Assembly (NCBI GenBank): GCA_022559845.1
Contig: CM040121.1
Coordinates: 570,450,140-570,514,139, forward strand
DNA: 64,000 nt
Direction of reading: 5' to 3'
DNA from: Amorphophallus konjac
Lineage: Eukaryota > Streptophyta > Magnoliopsida > Alismatales > Araceae
Below the pieces are notes generated by a model. It searched no databases. It had not been told where the DNA came from and saw only the letters and a list, made by a program, of their open reading frames with translations. Both the position numbers and the translations under genes were made by a program. How positions within the stretch are numbered: position 1 is the first letter of the stretch; the number at the start of each line of letters is the position of its first letter. Positions 41,120-53,470 of the stretch are shown here, piece after piece.

Positions 41120-44101
41120 TTAAACTAAGTGTATTTTAGAAATGAATTTTGATTCCGTCAGTTCTGACAAGTCACTTTCATCTCCCCGGTCGTGTTGGAA
41201 CGATCGGCACGGGCATCCGGCCGGTATTTCAAGTTTTAGACCCCCGGCCCCGACCTGGCAGTTCATTTGAACCAAGTGTATTTTAGAAATGAAGTTTGAG
41301 CGCCGAGCTCAAACCGGACATCCGATTTGGATTCCGTCAGTTCTGCCAAGTCACTTTCATCTCCCCGGTCGTATTGGAACGATCGGCACGGGCATCCGGC
41401 AAGTATTTCAAGTTTTAGACCCCCGGCCCCGACCTGGCAGTTCATTTGAACCAAGTGTATTTTAGAAATGAAGTTTGAGCGCCGAGCTCAAACCGGGCAT
41501 CCGATTTGGATTCCGTCAGTTCTGACAAGTCACTTTCATCTCCCCGGTCGTGTTCGAATGATCGGCATGGACATCCGGCCGGTATTTCAAATTTTAGACC
41601 CCCGGCCCCGACCTGGCAGTTCATTTGAACCAAGTGTATTTTAGAAATGAAGTTTGAGCGCCGAGCTCAAACCGGGCATCCGATTTGGATTCCGTCAGTT
41701 CTGACAAGTCACTTTCATCTCCCCGGTCGTGTTGGAACGATCGGCACGGGCATCCGGCCGGTATTTCAAGTTTTAGACCCCCGGCCCCGACCTGGCAGTT
41801 CATTTGAACCAAGTGTATTTTAGAAATGAAGTTTGAGCGCCGAGCTCAAACCGGGCATCCGATTTGGATTCTGTCAGTTCTGACAAGTCACTTTCATCTC
41901 CCCGGTCGTGTTGGAACGATCGGCACGGGCATCCGGCCGGTATTTCAAGTTTTAGACCCCCGGCCCCGACCTGGCAGTTCATTTGAACCAAGTATATTTT
42001 AGAAATGAAGTTTGAGCGCCGAGCTCAAACCGGGCATCCGATTTAGATTCCGTCAGTTCTGCCAAGTCACTTTCATCTCCCCGGTCGTGTTGGAACGATC
42101 GGCACGGGCATCCGGCCGGTATTTCAAGTTTTAGACCCACGGCCCCGACCTGGCAGTTCATTTGAACCAAGTGTATTTTAGAAATGAACTTTGAGCGCCG
42201 AGCTCAAACCGGGCATCCGATTTGGATTCCGTCAGTTCTGACAAGTCACTTTCATCTCTCCGGTCGTGTTGGAACGATCGGCATGGGCATCCGGCCGGTA
42301 TTTCAAGTTTTAGACCCCCGGCCCCGACCTGGCAGTTCATTTGAACCAAGTGTATTTTAGAAATGAAGTTTGAGCGCCGAGCTCAAACCGGGCATCCGAT
42401 TTGGATTCCGTCAGTTCTGACAAGTCACTTTAATCTCCCCGATCGTGTTGGAACGATCGGCACGGGCATCCGGCCGGTATTTCAAGTTTTAGACCCCCGG
42501 CCCCGACCTGGCAGTTCATTTGAATTCCGTCAGTTTTAGAAATGAAGTTTGAGCGCCAAGCTCAAACCGGGCATCCGATTTGGATTCCGTCAGTTCTGAC
42601 AAGTCACTTTCATCTCCCCGGTCGTGTTGGAAGGATCAGCATGGGCATCCGGCCAGTATTTCAAGTTTTAGACCCCCGGCCCCGACCTGGCAGTTCATTT
42701 GAACCAAGTGTATTTTAGAAATGAACTTTGAGCGCCGAGCTCAAACCGAGCATCTGATTTGGATTCCGTCAGTTCTGACAAGTCATTTTCATCTCCCCGG
42801 TCGTGTTGGAACGATCAGCACGGGCATCCGGCCGATATTTCAAGTTTTAGACCCCCGGCCCCGACCTGGCAGTTCATTTGAACCAAGTGTATTTTAGAAA
42901 TGAACTTTGAGCGCCGAGCTCAAACCGGGCATCCGATTTGAATTCCGTCAGTTCTGACAAGTCACTTTCATCTCCCCGGTCGTGTTGGAACGATCGGCAT
43001 GGGCATCCGGCCGGTATTTCAAGTTTTAGACCCCCGGCCCCGACCTGGCAGTTCATTTGAACCAAGTGTATTTTAGAAATGAAGTTTGAGCGCCGAGCTC
43101 AAACCGGACATCCGATTTGGATTCCGTCAGTTCTGACAAGTCACTTTCATCTCCCCGGTTGTGTTGGAACGATCGGCACGGGCATCCGGCCGGTATTTCA
43201 AGTTTTAGACCCCCTTCCCCGACCTGGGAGTTCATTTGAACCAAGTGTATTTTAGAAATGAACTTTGAGCGCCGAGCTCAAACCGGGCATCCGATTTGGA
43301 TTCCGTCAGTTCTGACAAGTCACTTTCATCTCCCCGGTCGTGTTGGAATGATCGGCACGGGCATCCGACCGATATTTCAAGTTTTAGACCCCCGGCCCCG
43401 ACCTGGCAGTTCATTTGAACCAAGTGTATTTTAGAAATGAAGTTTTAGCGCCGAGCTCAAACCGGGCATCCGATTTGGATTCCGTCAGTTCTGACAAGTC
43501 ACTTTCATCTCCCTGGTCGTGTTGGAATGATCGGCACGGGCATCCGGCCGGTATTTCAAGTTTTAGACCCCCGGCCCCGAACTGACAGTTCATTTGAACC
43601 AAGTGTATTTTAGAAATGAAGTTTGAGCGCCGAGCTCAAACCGGGCATCCGATTTGGATTCCGTTAGTTCTGACAAGTCACTTTTATCTCCCCGGTCGTG
43701 TTGGAATGATCGGCACGGGCATCCGGCCGGTATTTCAAGTTTTAGACCCCCGGCCCCGAACTGACAGTTCATTTGAACCAAGTGTATTTTAGAAATGAAC
43801 TTTGAGTGCCGAGCTCAAACCGGACATCCGATTTGGATTCCGTCAGTTCTGACAAGTCACTTTCATCTCCCCGGTCGTGTTGGAACGATCGGCACAGCCA
43901 TCCGGCCGGTATTTCAAGTTTTAGACCCCCGGCCCCGACCTGGCAGTTCATTTGAACCAAGTGTATTTTAGAAATGAACTTTGTGCGCCGAGCTCAAACC
44001 GGGCATCCGATTTGGATTCCGTCAGTTCTGACAAGTCACTTTCATCTCCCCGGTCGTGTTGGAATGACCGATATTTCAAGTTTTAGACCCACGGCCCCCG
44101 G
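41120..44101. repeat. 179-bp tandem satellite, 17 copies, inside CACTA
   Basis: The phrase gttctgacaagtcac recurs every 179 bp from 41161 to 44024 (16 intervals, 17 copies). Monomers are mostly over 95 percent alike by eye. The first lacks the gagcgccgagctcaaaccgg segment and one near 42530 has a small rearrangement. Each full monomer has a 63-codon open frame on the minus strand ending TWFK. The period is not a multiple of three, so the frames are separate and overlap by 13 bases; they are most likely a by-product. The array lies between the 3' end of the CACTA second gene and its terminus. Confidence 0.95.
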
Positions 44102-44144
44102 ATTTTCTCAATTCTTTTGAAGTAAATGAGTTTTAAAATTAATA

Positions 44145-46858
44145 ATGAACATAATTGAGTAATTCCATCAAAATAAAAACATAGTAAACACTCACTTGTG
44201 CGGGCTGTGGTGTGGTGGTGGTTGATTTTTGAGGGACCATTCCGCTCTGGGAGAGGAGGCCACTAATTGCCTGCAAGAATTCTGACACTTGGCTAGAGAT
44301 CTCTTGCTGGAAATGCTGCTGCTGTCGCTGCATATCAGAAATCTGCGATCGGACCATGTCCATCATGTCGCTGGCAGAAGCGCTAGGGGCAACGGAAGGT
44401 ATAGTGAAGGCACTGCCACTGGAAGAAGTATAGCTAGAACTCGCACACGCTGATGTCACCGCGCTTGCGTCTAGGCTCTCCCCAAAACTATATAGTCGGC
44501 CTTTCTTCGGTATGCCAGCTGCTGCCACCCACTCCACCGGATCGAACTCCGGCTGCTGCGTGTCTCCCTCCCCGTACTTCTCTGTCACTGCTTTGCTATA
44601 TGTTTCATACAAATTGAATAAAATAACTAGTCAATTTCATATGAATTACATGCCGATTTAAATGAACGGTACAAGTTACATATGTAGATAAACTTACCGC
44701 TGCTGACTTAGCTGTGTCACTCACAAAATCATTAGTCCCCTTCTTTTTGTGTGTTCTGTCGTACACCTCGAGGAACGACGGAGGTCGATTAAGCTCCACA
44801 GCCTGTTATACAATTCATAGTAAAAAAAAGTCAAATATTGGGATAAATTGTAAGAAGATAAATTGGAATATTACTTACCAATTTTTGTTTAGGAGCCGCA
44901 TAAGAGATGGACCCACTCGTATGCAAATTTGAACCTGGTTTTGACGTCCTGTTTGCTTTGGCTTTTCCAGACTTTTCTATCCACTTGGGGTCGGCAAAAT
45001 GGTCACAAGATATCTCCCAATCCTCCTGCCTCATCCATAGAGGGCGATGCGACTTCCACAATTGTCGGTCTTCACTCCCCCCACTCAATTTTTTAGCGTG
45101 TGCTCGGGCCTCATGTATTCTCCTCTTGTAACTTGAGAGCATAGTAGACTCCCAGGCACGACGACATCTCGCCGCGTCATGTCCACATGTGAATTGAAAA
45201 GACCGCTGTAAATCAATTGCTTTTCACACTTAGTATAAAGTTGTAAATTGACTTTGGGAAATACTTGAATTAAATGACGTAATTACTTACTAAGAATATG
45301 TTGTACAATGAATCGCGGACGGACATCGGAAAATCTCTGAAAGTGGAAGCTGCCCCGGGCACATGTGCCAACATGAGTTCGGTGGAATGATGGACAGCGC
45401 TGTGGGGTTCAAATTTCATACTGCAATTGCAAATGTCAAAATATTCATATTAGACAGTTGAGGGCTAATTAATGTAATATAACCTTATAGATTTACCCGG
45501 ATACCCAACACGGGCGACGCCTATCATGGGTCGTGCCTCCCTCGTGACAACTGCCGACATCGTCAAGGGGCTGACTGGTGGGGGTGGGCCTTGTACAAGC
45601 GGGAGGTGGTGGGAGGGCACTGAGACCTGCAAGAATTTATTGTCATGTGGAGTGATACATATAATGTGAACATATAATTAAAATATACATACCTGCAGCG
45701 GGAGGTGGTGGGGGTGGCGTATGCACAACAGGTGGGAGGGCACTGAGACCTGCAAGAATTTATTGTCATGTGGAGTGATACATATAATGCGAACATATAA
45801 TTAAAATATACATACCTGCAGCGGGAGGTGGTGGGGGTGGCGTATGCAAAACAGGTGGGAGGGCACTGAGACCTGCAAGAATTTATTGTCATGTGGAGTG
45901 ATACATATAATGCGAACATATAATTAAAATATACATACCTGCAGCGGGAGGTGGTGGGGGTGGCGTATGCACAACAGGTGGGAGGGCACTGAGACCTGCA
46001 AGAATTTATTGTCATGTGGAGTGATACATATACTGCGAACATATAATTAAAATATACATACCTGCAGCGGGAGGTGGTGGGGGTGGCCTATGCACAACAG
46101 GTGGGAGGCCACTGAGACCTGCAAGAATTTATTGTCATGTGGAGTGATACATATACTGCGAACATATAATTAAAATATACATACCTACAGCGGGAGGTGG
46201 TGGGGTGGCGTATGCACAACAGGTGGGAGGCCACTAAGACCTGCAAGAATTTATTGTCATGTGGAATGATACATATAATACGAACATATAATTAAAATAT
46301 ACATACTTGCAGCGGGAGGTGGTGGGGGTGGCCTATGCACAACAGGTGGGAGGCCACTGAGACCTGCAAGAATTTATTGTCATAAGTAGAACAAATATTG
46401 AAGAATTTAAATTAAAATATACATACATGATCCTCGAGTCTTTTTGCTACTGAGACCTGCAAGAATTTATTGTCATGTGGAGTGATACAAATATTGGGAA
46501 CATATAATTAAAATATATATACCTGCAGCGGGAGGTGGTGGGAGTGGCGTATGCACAACAGGTGTGAGGCCACTGAGACCTGCAAGAACTTATTTTCATA
46601 AGTAGAACAAATGTTCAAGAATTTAAATTAAAATATACATACCTGTAGCGGGAGGTGGTGGCGTATGTACAATTGGTGGTGAGCCGACACTTGCACCTAT
46701 AAATAAATTCTTTTAAGTTTATAAATAATTAAAATATTTATATAGCTAACTTATTGATCAAATATACCTGTGTCTGAAGAAGATGGTAGCGAGGAGGTAG
46801 TAGTGCCCCTCTCAGTGCTAGATCTCCTCCCACCCCTAGTACGACTTCCTCGCACCAT
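44145..46858 (-). CDS. CACTA second gene (TNPA-type, transposase_24-like) with mini-exon array
   Basis: Minus-strand gene. Exon 1 (46858-46768) encodes MVRGSRTRGGRRSSTERGT. Nine mini-exons follow (46696-46643, 46579-46523, 46456-46427, 46363-46307, then five more at a 122-123-bp period). A long exon 45626-45497 comes next, then exons near 45421-45302 (KFEPHSAVHHSTELMLA), 45210-44881 (RRAWESTMLSSYKRRIHE, HRPLWMRQEDWE), 44803-44700 (NRPPSFLEVYDRTHKKKG) and 44600-44200 (EFDPVEWVAAAGIPKKGRL and a coiled coil QQQHFQQEISSQVSEFLQ). The middle and end match the plant En/Spm second-ORF family, thought to bind subterminal repeats. Splice sites are read as AG|exon|GT. One mini-exon is 56 nt and would break the frame if included. 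The rest appears intact. Exact exon edges outside the array are approximate. Confidence 0.75.
45626..46696 (-). repeat. Tandem array of mini-exons, 123-bp period
   Basis: Each 123-bp unit contains a 57-nt exon and a 66-nt intron: ttcttgcag|gtctcag...gctgcag|gtatgtat. The 57-nt exon encodes LSALPPVVHTPPPPPPAAG and is phase 1 at both ends, so copies join in frame. Variants include a 54-nt exon (ASVGSPPIVHTPPPPPAT-like), a 30-nt exon at 46427-46456, a 56-nt exon near 46184-46240, and one whose last base is A (46307) instead of G. Confidence 0.85.
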
Positions 46859-46983
46859 TTTCTTATTAATAACAAAATAATTAATACATATTAATCCATA
46901 ATTATATAAGGCTAGACAAATGTTATTTAAAATTATGCTTAAAAGTAAGAATCTTCTTACTAAATTATCAAAACATGCCTCCC

Positions 46984-49900
46984 TCATGTTGATATATCTA
47001 GCTCAACTTCATCATCTTCGTCATCCATAGTAGTCTCATGAGATTCAAAATCTTCGTCTTCATCTGATTCTTCCTCCCCTCTAACATCAACATTTAGCTC
47101 CGTCGGATCGACTTCTTCCACTCCATCTCGCGTACGTAATGACAGTGGCTCATCAGATTCGTCCATATTAAACCTAGAGGAACCGACAATGCCAACTTCG
47201 TCTGATTGATAATATTCAGTACGAGCAACCTTTGAGACATCTCCACTCATAGTTAACTCATAAGTGGGAAAGAGTTTTGAATTAACCCTGCAAACTGTCC
47301 ACCAAGCTCTATTCTTGGATGATGGATAGCTTGAATAGTACACTTGCTGGGCTTGTGCGGCTAAAATGAACGGTTCATAGGTCTTAAGTTTAAACCTATG
47401 CTTGACATTGACAATCCCATAATTTGTGTCATGTAGAACAGAATTAGGATCAAACCATTGACACTTAAATATGTATACATGATTGTCTTGTCCCAAATAC
47501 TGAAGTTCTAAGACTTCTTCAAGAATACCATAGTAGTCCAATTCCATTTCATTGTATAAACTTCCCTTCACACATACGCCGCTGTTCATCGTAGACTTAT
47601 TTCGCCCATAATCCCTTGTATGAAATTTGTATCCATTCACAATATATCCCAGATAGGCACGTGTCTGGTTCGAGGGACCATAACTTATCTGTTGTACTCT
47701 TTGATCAGTAATGAGACCTTGTTCAACCTATATTCAAATTAGAGTAGTTAAAATAATAACAATTACCTCAACATACGTAAATACAAACATATATATTCAG
47801 AGTTCACACTAACTCGGTTTCTTAGCTATTTGGAAAAAAACTTCTCGCGTTCTTTTTCAATCTCCACATCCTGGATATTTGGACATTTTTCAGCTAATTC
47901 TGAATCAAATTATCTGCAATATAAATGTAGCACCCCGTAAAAAAAATGATTAAAAAAATTTGATAAAGCCAATGTATAGACTTTGTGAAGTCAATGTTGT
48001 ATAGACTTTGAGGAAGTCAATGTATAGACTTTGAGGAAGTCAATGTATAGACTTTGAGGAAGCCAATGTATAGACTTTGAGGAAGTGAATGTATAGACTT
48101 TGAGGAAACCAATGTATAGACTTTGAGGATGTATAGACTTTGAGGAAGCTAATGTATAGACTTTGTGAAGTCAATGTTGTATAGACTTTGAGGAAGCCAA
48201 TGTATAGACTTTGAGGAAGTGAATGTATAGACTTTGAGGAAGCCAATGTATAGACTTTGAGGATGTATAGACTTTGAGGAAGCCAATGTATAGACTTTGT
48301 GAAGTCAATATTGTATAGACTTTGGGGATGTATAGACTTATGGAGTTGCTGGAAATGTGAATTAAGATCTTACTCAACATAAGGTTCAATCTCGAGGCAA
48401 TTCAAAAGAATATATATCTCAGCGGCGTGCAACTCTCTATCTTCGAGCGTGCGAGTCAAGCAACGTCCGAACGCACGTCCAGGATGTTTAAATATGGAGA
48501 GCCGATCGGACGATTCATCCACTCCCCCATCATCATTACGTGGAGGTCGAGTACGACGAGTTTGAATCTCTGGCTCAAAGTACATAGAACAGAAGTTCGA
48601 AATTTCTTCAAGAATGTATGCCTCAGCAATCGAACCCTCCACCTGTGCCTTGTTGCGAACTTTCATTTTTAATTCATACATGCACCTACAACAACAAGTC
48701 AGATGGCAACAATATGTAGCGGCTATGGACGACTTATAAGTTAACAAAAATTGTCACATACCTCTCAAATGGATACATCCATCGAAATTGTACTGGACCT
48801 CCGACGATAGCCTCATATGGCAAATGAACGACCAGGTGCTCCATCGAATCAAAGAATGCCGGAGGAAATATCTTCTCTAGCTTGCAAATAGTTGTGACAA
48901 CTTCTTGTTCGATAGTTTGTACATCCCGAAGTCTGAGTTCAGATGCACATAAAATCTTGAAAAATTGACTCATCTCAGCTAGTGCTCCCCATATCTGCTT
49001 TGGCAACAAATCACGAAATGCAATGGGCAGTAGCCTCTCCATGAACACATGACAGTCGTGACTTTTCATACCATATATTTCCCCCTCATTAACATTCACA
49101 CAACGGGCTATGTTGGATGCATATCCATCTGGGAATCTCAGCTGTTTCAACCACTGGCATACTTCCTTGATCTGTGTATCATGAAGCACATAAGTTGCTT
49201 TAGGCTGCACATTTTTGCCAATGACACTTTGTAGTTCCAGTTCTGGACGTCTACAAAGTATCTTTAAATCCATACGTGCTTTGGCGTTGTCCTTTGTTTT
49301 CCCTTTAACATTCATGATCGTATTGAACACATTATCAAAAAAATTCTTCTCGGTATGCATGACATCCAGATTGTGTCGTACAAGAAGAGTTGACCAATAA
49401 GGTAATTCCCAAAAAATACTTTTCTTGACCCAGTTGTGATCCTTTCCAAAATTAGGGAGTTGCCGTGTGCTACCAGACAATTGAACTACATCTGGTAAAT
49501 TGTGCACCAGTGACGCCATATGTAGACCCGACACCCGTTACAAGTCAGCTTCATCCATTTCAACAGTATTTTTTTTAAACGAGTCTTTTTGCCTTCGAAA
49601 AGGATGGTCACTTGGTAGCAACCGCCGATGGCAATCAAACCAGCAGCTTTTCCCCCCATGTTTCAATACAAATGATTTGGTATCTTCCATACAGTAAGGA
49701 CATGCTAGCCTCCCATGTGTGCTCCAACCAGATAGCATTCCATATGCAGGGAAGTCACTTATTGTCCACATCAGTGCAGCCTTCATAATAAAATTTTTCT
49801 TCCTATATGCATCATAAGTAACAACTCCATCAGTCCATACAAATTTGAGCTCATCAATCAACGGCCTGAGATATATGTCCAAATTTTTTCCGGAACTTTT

Positions 49901-50996
49901 TGGACCAGAAATTACTAGGGACAAAAACAGATTTTCTCGCTTCATGCACATGTGCGGCGGAAGGTTGTACGGTGTCGTGAACACTGGCCAACAAGAATAA
50001 GCTGCCACTGAACCACCGAATGGATTAAAGCCATCTGTGCATAAACCCAATCGAACATTACGTGACTCCCTTGAAAAGGCAAGATGAGTACGACTAAAGT
50101 GAGTCCAAGCTTCACCATCGGCAGGATGACTGATTATATCATCGACACGACGTACTCTTTCGGTGTGCCATGTCATATGCCGAGCCGTCTTTGAGGACAT
50201 ATACAGTCGCTGCAGCCTAGGCACAAGAGGGAAGTATCGCAACGCCTTGTAAGGTACATGTTTTGCCTTTGAATTGACCCCCCCCCTTAGCTTTGAATCT
50301 GTCATGGCCACAAATGGAACATGATATCATATCTGCATCATCTTTGTAATATAACATACAATGATTTGGACATGCATCTATTTTCACATATCCAAGTCCT
50401 AAGTCATTGACCATCTTTTTTGCACGGTAAAAAGTTTCTGGCAACTTCTCGTCTCGAGGTAACATACTCCTGATCAAGAGGAGGAGACGGTCAAAACAAG
50501 TCTCACTGATGTGAAATTCAGATTTCAAGTTCAACAACTGTGACACTGCAGACAATCGAGTGTGATTTTCACAACCATCCCACAGCGGCTCATCAGCATC
50601 CCTAAGTAGTTCATAAAATCTTCCGGCTGTCTTATTTGGCGCTTCATCGTGAATATTAAAACTAGGACCAGCAGCATCTACAACCATATCCACGTACCCA
50701 CTTGTGCCTGCAATATTGTCGGGCTCATACCTCAAGAATTGCTCACCATGACACGTCCAATTCGTATAACCATCCACGAACACTTTCGTGTACAAATGAT
50801 GTTGCACATCCCATGTTGAACACCACCTCAAGTTTCTACAACTTGAACAAGGGCATCGAATGTGACCATCGCGATCTATTGCTGCATTTGGATTCCCCAA
50901 TGCAAATTGAATGACACTCTTAACCCCAAACTTAAAGTCATCTGACACCACCCGGTCAACTATTCTACGATACATCCATGAACGATCTGTCGACAT
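46984..50996 (-). pseudogene. CACTA TPase (Transposase_21 type), frameshift and stop
   Basis: Start at the ATG 50994-50996 (MSTDRSWMYRRIVDRVV). The order is a transposase-associated zinc domain (CPCSSCRNLRW), then the TPase core with WDGCENHTRLSAVSQLL, CPNHCMLYYKDD, RRVDDIISHPADGEAW, GLCTDGFNPFG, PYCMEDTKSF and the LPYWSTLLVRHNLDVMHTEK block. The DUF4218-like region ends MYPFER at a GT donor (about 48766); exons follow at 48686-48375 (MYELKMKVRNKAQVEGS), about 47925-47810 and 47735-46984. The last is DUF4216-like (NGYKFHTRDYG, VFIFKCQWFDP-like, acidic tail). Two lesions are visible. A run of nine C at 50279-50287 shifts the frame after RFKAKGG, and an in-frame TAA lies at 49538-49540 between EADL and RVSGLHMA. 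The copy is therefore not expected to make TPase, unless the C-run is a sequencing error and the stop is read through. Confidence 0.88.
47966..48345. repeat. Intron minisatellite, ~23-bp unit
   Basis: Around 15 copies of aatgtatagactttgaggaag with variable spacers (tca, cca, tga). It sits in the intron between the EPYVE exon and the next TPase exon. The reverse complement contains aagtctatacatt, the same core as the MULE array at 7735-8295. Confidence 0.9.
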
Positions 50997-52100
50997 TTTA
51001 CCTGCACCCAATAAATGACAATACACATCCTAACTTTCAAATCATTACTCATAATATTACACCCGACCCTTTCCTCACATCGTTCATCATAGACCATTTG
51101 CAGTTGGAAGAGGAATATTGATTAGATTATCACTTTTTAACCCATCCATGAAGGTTTGATCGCACAATCACTTACTATATGTGCTGCACGATTTGCTAAA
51201 AATGTCGGCATCATCTCCCCACACTTCTCCGATATACCAAATATATTTATTGATTTTGAAATTTTCTTAAGCACTTACAAGTAAGTGGTTAAGAAAACAC
51301 TCAAAATCAATAATGGTATATCAGAGAAGAGTGAGGAGACGCAACCGAAATTCTCAACAAACCATACAAACATATATAGTAAATGTCTGCCTAAGTGCGA
51401 TCAAATATTCACAGACTGTCCAAACGAGACAATTCAAGACTTTGAGGTAGATATATACATTCTCATAAACAAATGAGAACATACACATCAATCCCAAAGT
51501 CTTGAACGGGAAGGCACATTGACACGGTTTTAACGCGCTCTCCTGAGGTGCGTGTAATGTTAGGTCGCACCCACGCACCTCAACTCACAGGGAATACCCC
51601 ATGCATTTATATAACATAAAATTAAATAACAACGCAATAATCATTATGCACATATCAAATTAAATAACACCCAAATTACAAAAATTTTCAAATGAAGAAC
51701 AACGAAGCTAAACAATCTACATTTCTAGTCAAATTAACATCAAATTTCTATTACAATCAGATTTAAAAATATATTTACATGCAATTAAATTCCACATAAT
51801 TTTAAAGCACAAAATAAAATTTTTGGGTATTTACCTATTGCTATAGAGAATTCTGATTTCTTTGCATTTATCCACATCTTTGTATATATGTACTACTTAA
51901 GATATGTGGTCATTCCATTTCTCTATATCTTCTTATCATCATAAGACAAGGTTCAATTGGGTGGGTGGGTTCTCTTATAAAGAACAAGTCCCAGGGGAGG
52001 GGGAGGGGGGCTGTTTAGAACTAGACCAATGTGTTGTGTTCAGTATTTGGATGATGTCTAATTATGACTAAAAAAATAACAATCTAATCTTGTGTGTGCA
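50997..52100. promoter_or_regulatory. CACTA TPase upstream region
   Basis: Probable promoter and leader of the TPase gene; AT-rich. A donor-like tatagcaatag|gtaaata (minus strand) lies at 51829-51847 and could end a 5' UTR exon. The same 19-base phrase recurs at 56043-56061. TATA-like sequences are too many to choose from. Confidence 0.35.
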
Positions 52101-52184
52101 ACTTAGACAAATATGTCAAAGTCAGGATGTATAAAGTCTCCTAAGTAATTTACAAAGTGTTTGATTCCTAGGATATCTAGTTGA

Positions 52185-53215
52185 CCAGAAGAAGGGGGGT
52201 GACTTTAATCTTGTTTTATCTCCCGAGGAGAAGAACGGGGGCACTATGGGCTATATCAATTCCATGACTGATTTCCAGGTCTTCGTTGCTCTCCCAAGTA
52301 CCGAAACACAAAGTTCTATCATCTTCAAGTGAAACAAAGGAGAGCTAGAATGACCATTGACAAAATCAAAACTGACAATGGAGATTGGTGTGATAAGGAG
52401 TCTCTGCTGAAGGACAACTGCTTATTTTAAATCCACAAGGGGTGTCCGATAGGGTGACCCCTTGGCCCCAGCTTTGTTTATCATTACTGAAGAAGCTTTA
52501 GGCACAGGCATTACAAGCCTTTTTAGCCGTGGGAAGGTTTAACACTTTCATGTGTCTCGTGGTAGTATGCAAATATCTCACTTACTGTATGCCGATGACA
52601 CATTGGTGTTTTCTAATGGTTCATCCAAGAACGTCAGATGTCTGTAGGCTCTCATAAAAGACTATGAGGATTCTCCTGATCAGAAAGTTAACAGCAATAA
52701 AAGCAGCTTTATAGTTTCCCATAAAGCTTCTCTTGTTGTTATCAGAAGAATTGTAGACATAACAGGTTTCGTTTACAAATGTGTTCTCCATATTAATTAA
52801 TGACTGGCCGGATCAGAGATTTTGGTGCCCCAATAGCATCGGTTTATTTTCTGTTACCTCCTTTCATAGGACTCTTGGTTCAGCATCCATGTGTTCTTTT
52901 TCCTTGAAGATATGGAATTCCTTTATTTCATCAAATACTTCTCTCTTCTTATGGAGGGTCTACCATTCGGCGGTGCCAACTGATAATCAGATCAGGTGCG
53001 ATGTTTGTATATGCTCTATGTGTCTCTACTATCGAATGCCCCATGCTGAAACAAAGGACCATTTGTTCCTTTCTAGTGACCTTGCTAGATCATCTTGGTC
53101 TTTGATCACCGCTATCTCTAATCTAAATCCCGCTGATTACACTTTTGTGTGCTACTTCCTGTCTGGCTTTTTTTGCACTGTTAGTGACACTTCGTTTACC
53201 CGGGATGGTGAGTAA
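52185..53215 (+). pseudogene. Internally deleted LINE (endonuclease start, RT, zf-RVT)
   Basis: Plus strand reads GDFNLVLSPEEKNGG and MTDFQVF (endonuclease entry), then abruptly GDPLAPALFIITEEAL and LLYADDTLVFSNGSSKN (reverse-transcriptase YADD box), and then NDWPDQRFWCPNSIGLFSV with TSLFLWRVYHSAVPT and AETKDHLFLS (zf-RVT domain). The piece between the endonuclease entry and the RT palm is missing, and stops occur in between. No tail or TSD found. Confidence 0.8.
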
Positions 53216-53279
53216 GCATATACCTCACAAGGGTTAGATAGGGTCATGATATTATTGTAGTGTTCTACTCGTCGCGAGT

Positions 53280-53470
53280 CATGACCCCCTCCCAGACCTC
53301 CTACTGGCCCCTCCCCCCCACCGGAGCCCCCCTCCTGCTGGCACCTCCCCCTCTCCCCTCCCCACCACCCACCGCACCCCCCTCCCCCCAGCGACCACCT
53401 CTGGATGCTCCTCCCCCTCCCCCCCACCCACCGAAATCCCCCTATTGCTAGCCCCTCCCCCCCACCTGTA
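53280..53470. repeat. C-rich low-complexity block
   Basis: Imperfect units of the type cccctcccccccaccggagccc. About 75 percent C on the plus strand. Could form i-motif/G-quadruplex structures, which is inference. A shorter similar patch is at 55690-55735. Confidence 0.7.

Larger units (their letters stand above)
40125..52100 (-). mobile_element. CACTA (En/Spm) transposon, right end not found
   Basis: The left terminus is CACTACCAGAAAAAGCGAG, a standard CACTA end. It is followed by some 550 bp of subterminal repeats of the type ccgtctgaaat in both directions. Inside are a 179-bp satellite, the second (TNPA-type) gene at 44145-46858 and the TPase gene at 46984-50996, both on the minus strand. 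No TTTCTGGTAGTG-type right end was found. A LINE begins near 52185, and a block of the same subterminal motif lies at 55838-56038, so the right part may have been split or displaced. The end coordinate is approximate. Confidence 0.85.

Noticed and set aside
41263..43960. Series of 63-codon minus-strand frames of nearly identical sequence (…TSFLKYTWFK)
   Set aside because: They are one frame per 179-bp satellite monomer, use non-ATG or internal starts, overlap, and have no ribosome or splice context; the period is not a multiple of three.
45563..46042. 159-codon Cys-rich minus-strand frame across the 123-bp repeats
   Set aside because: It reads through the introns of the mini-exon array because several intron copies lack stops in this frame; the spliced frame is the better model.
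47966..48345. CRISPR-like look of the 23-bp repeats
   Set aside because: Plant nuclear context, spacers are 2-3 bases and not unique, and the array is within a transposase intron.
53253..53263. tgtagtg near 53253 as the right CACTA terminus
   Set aside because: The preceding bases do not match the reverse complement of the left end (TTTTTCTGGTAGTG expected) and it lies beyond the LINE fragment.
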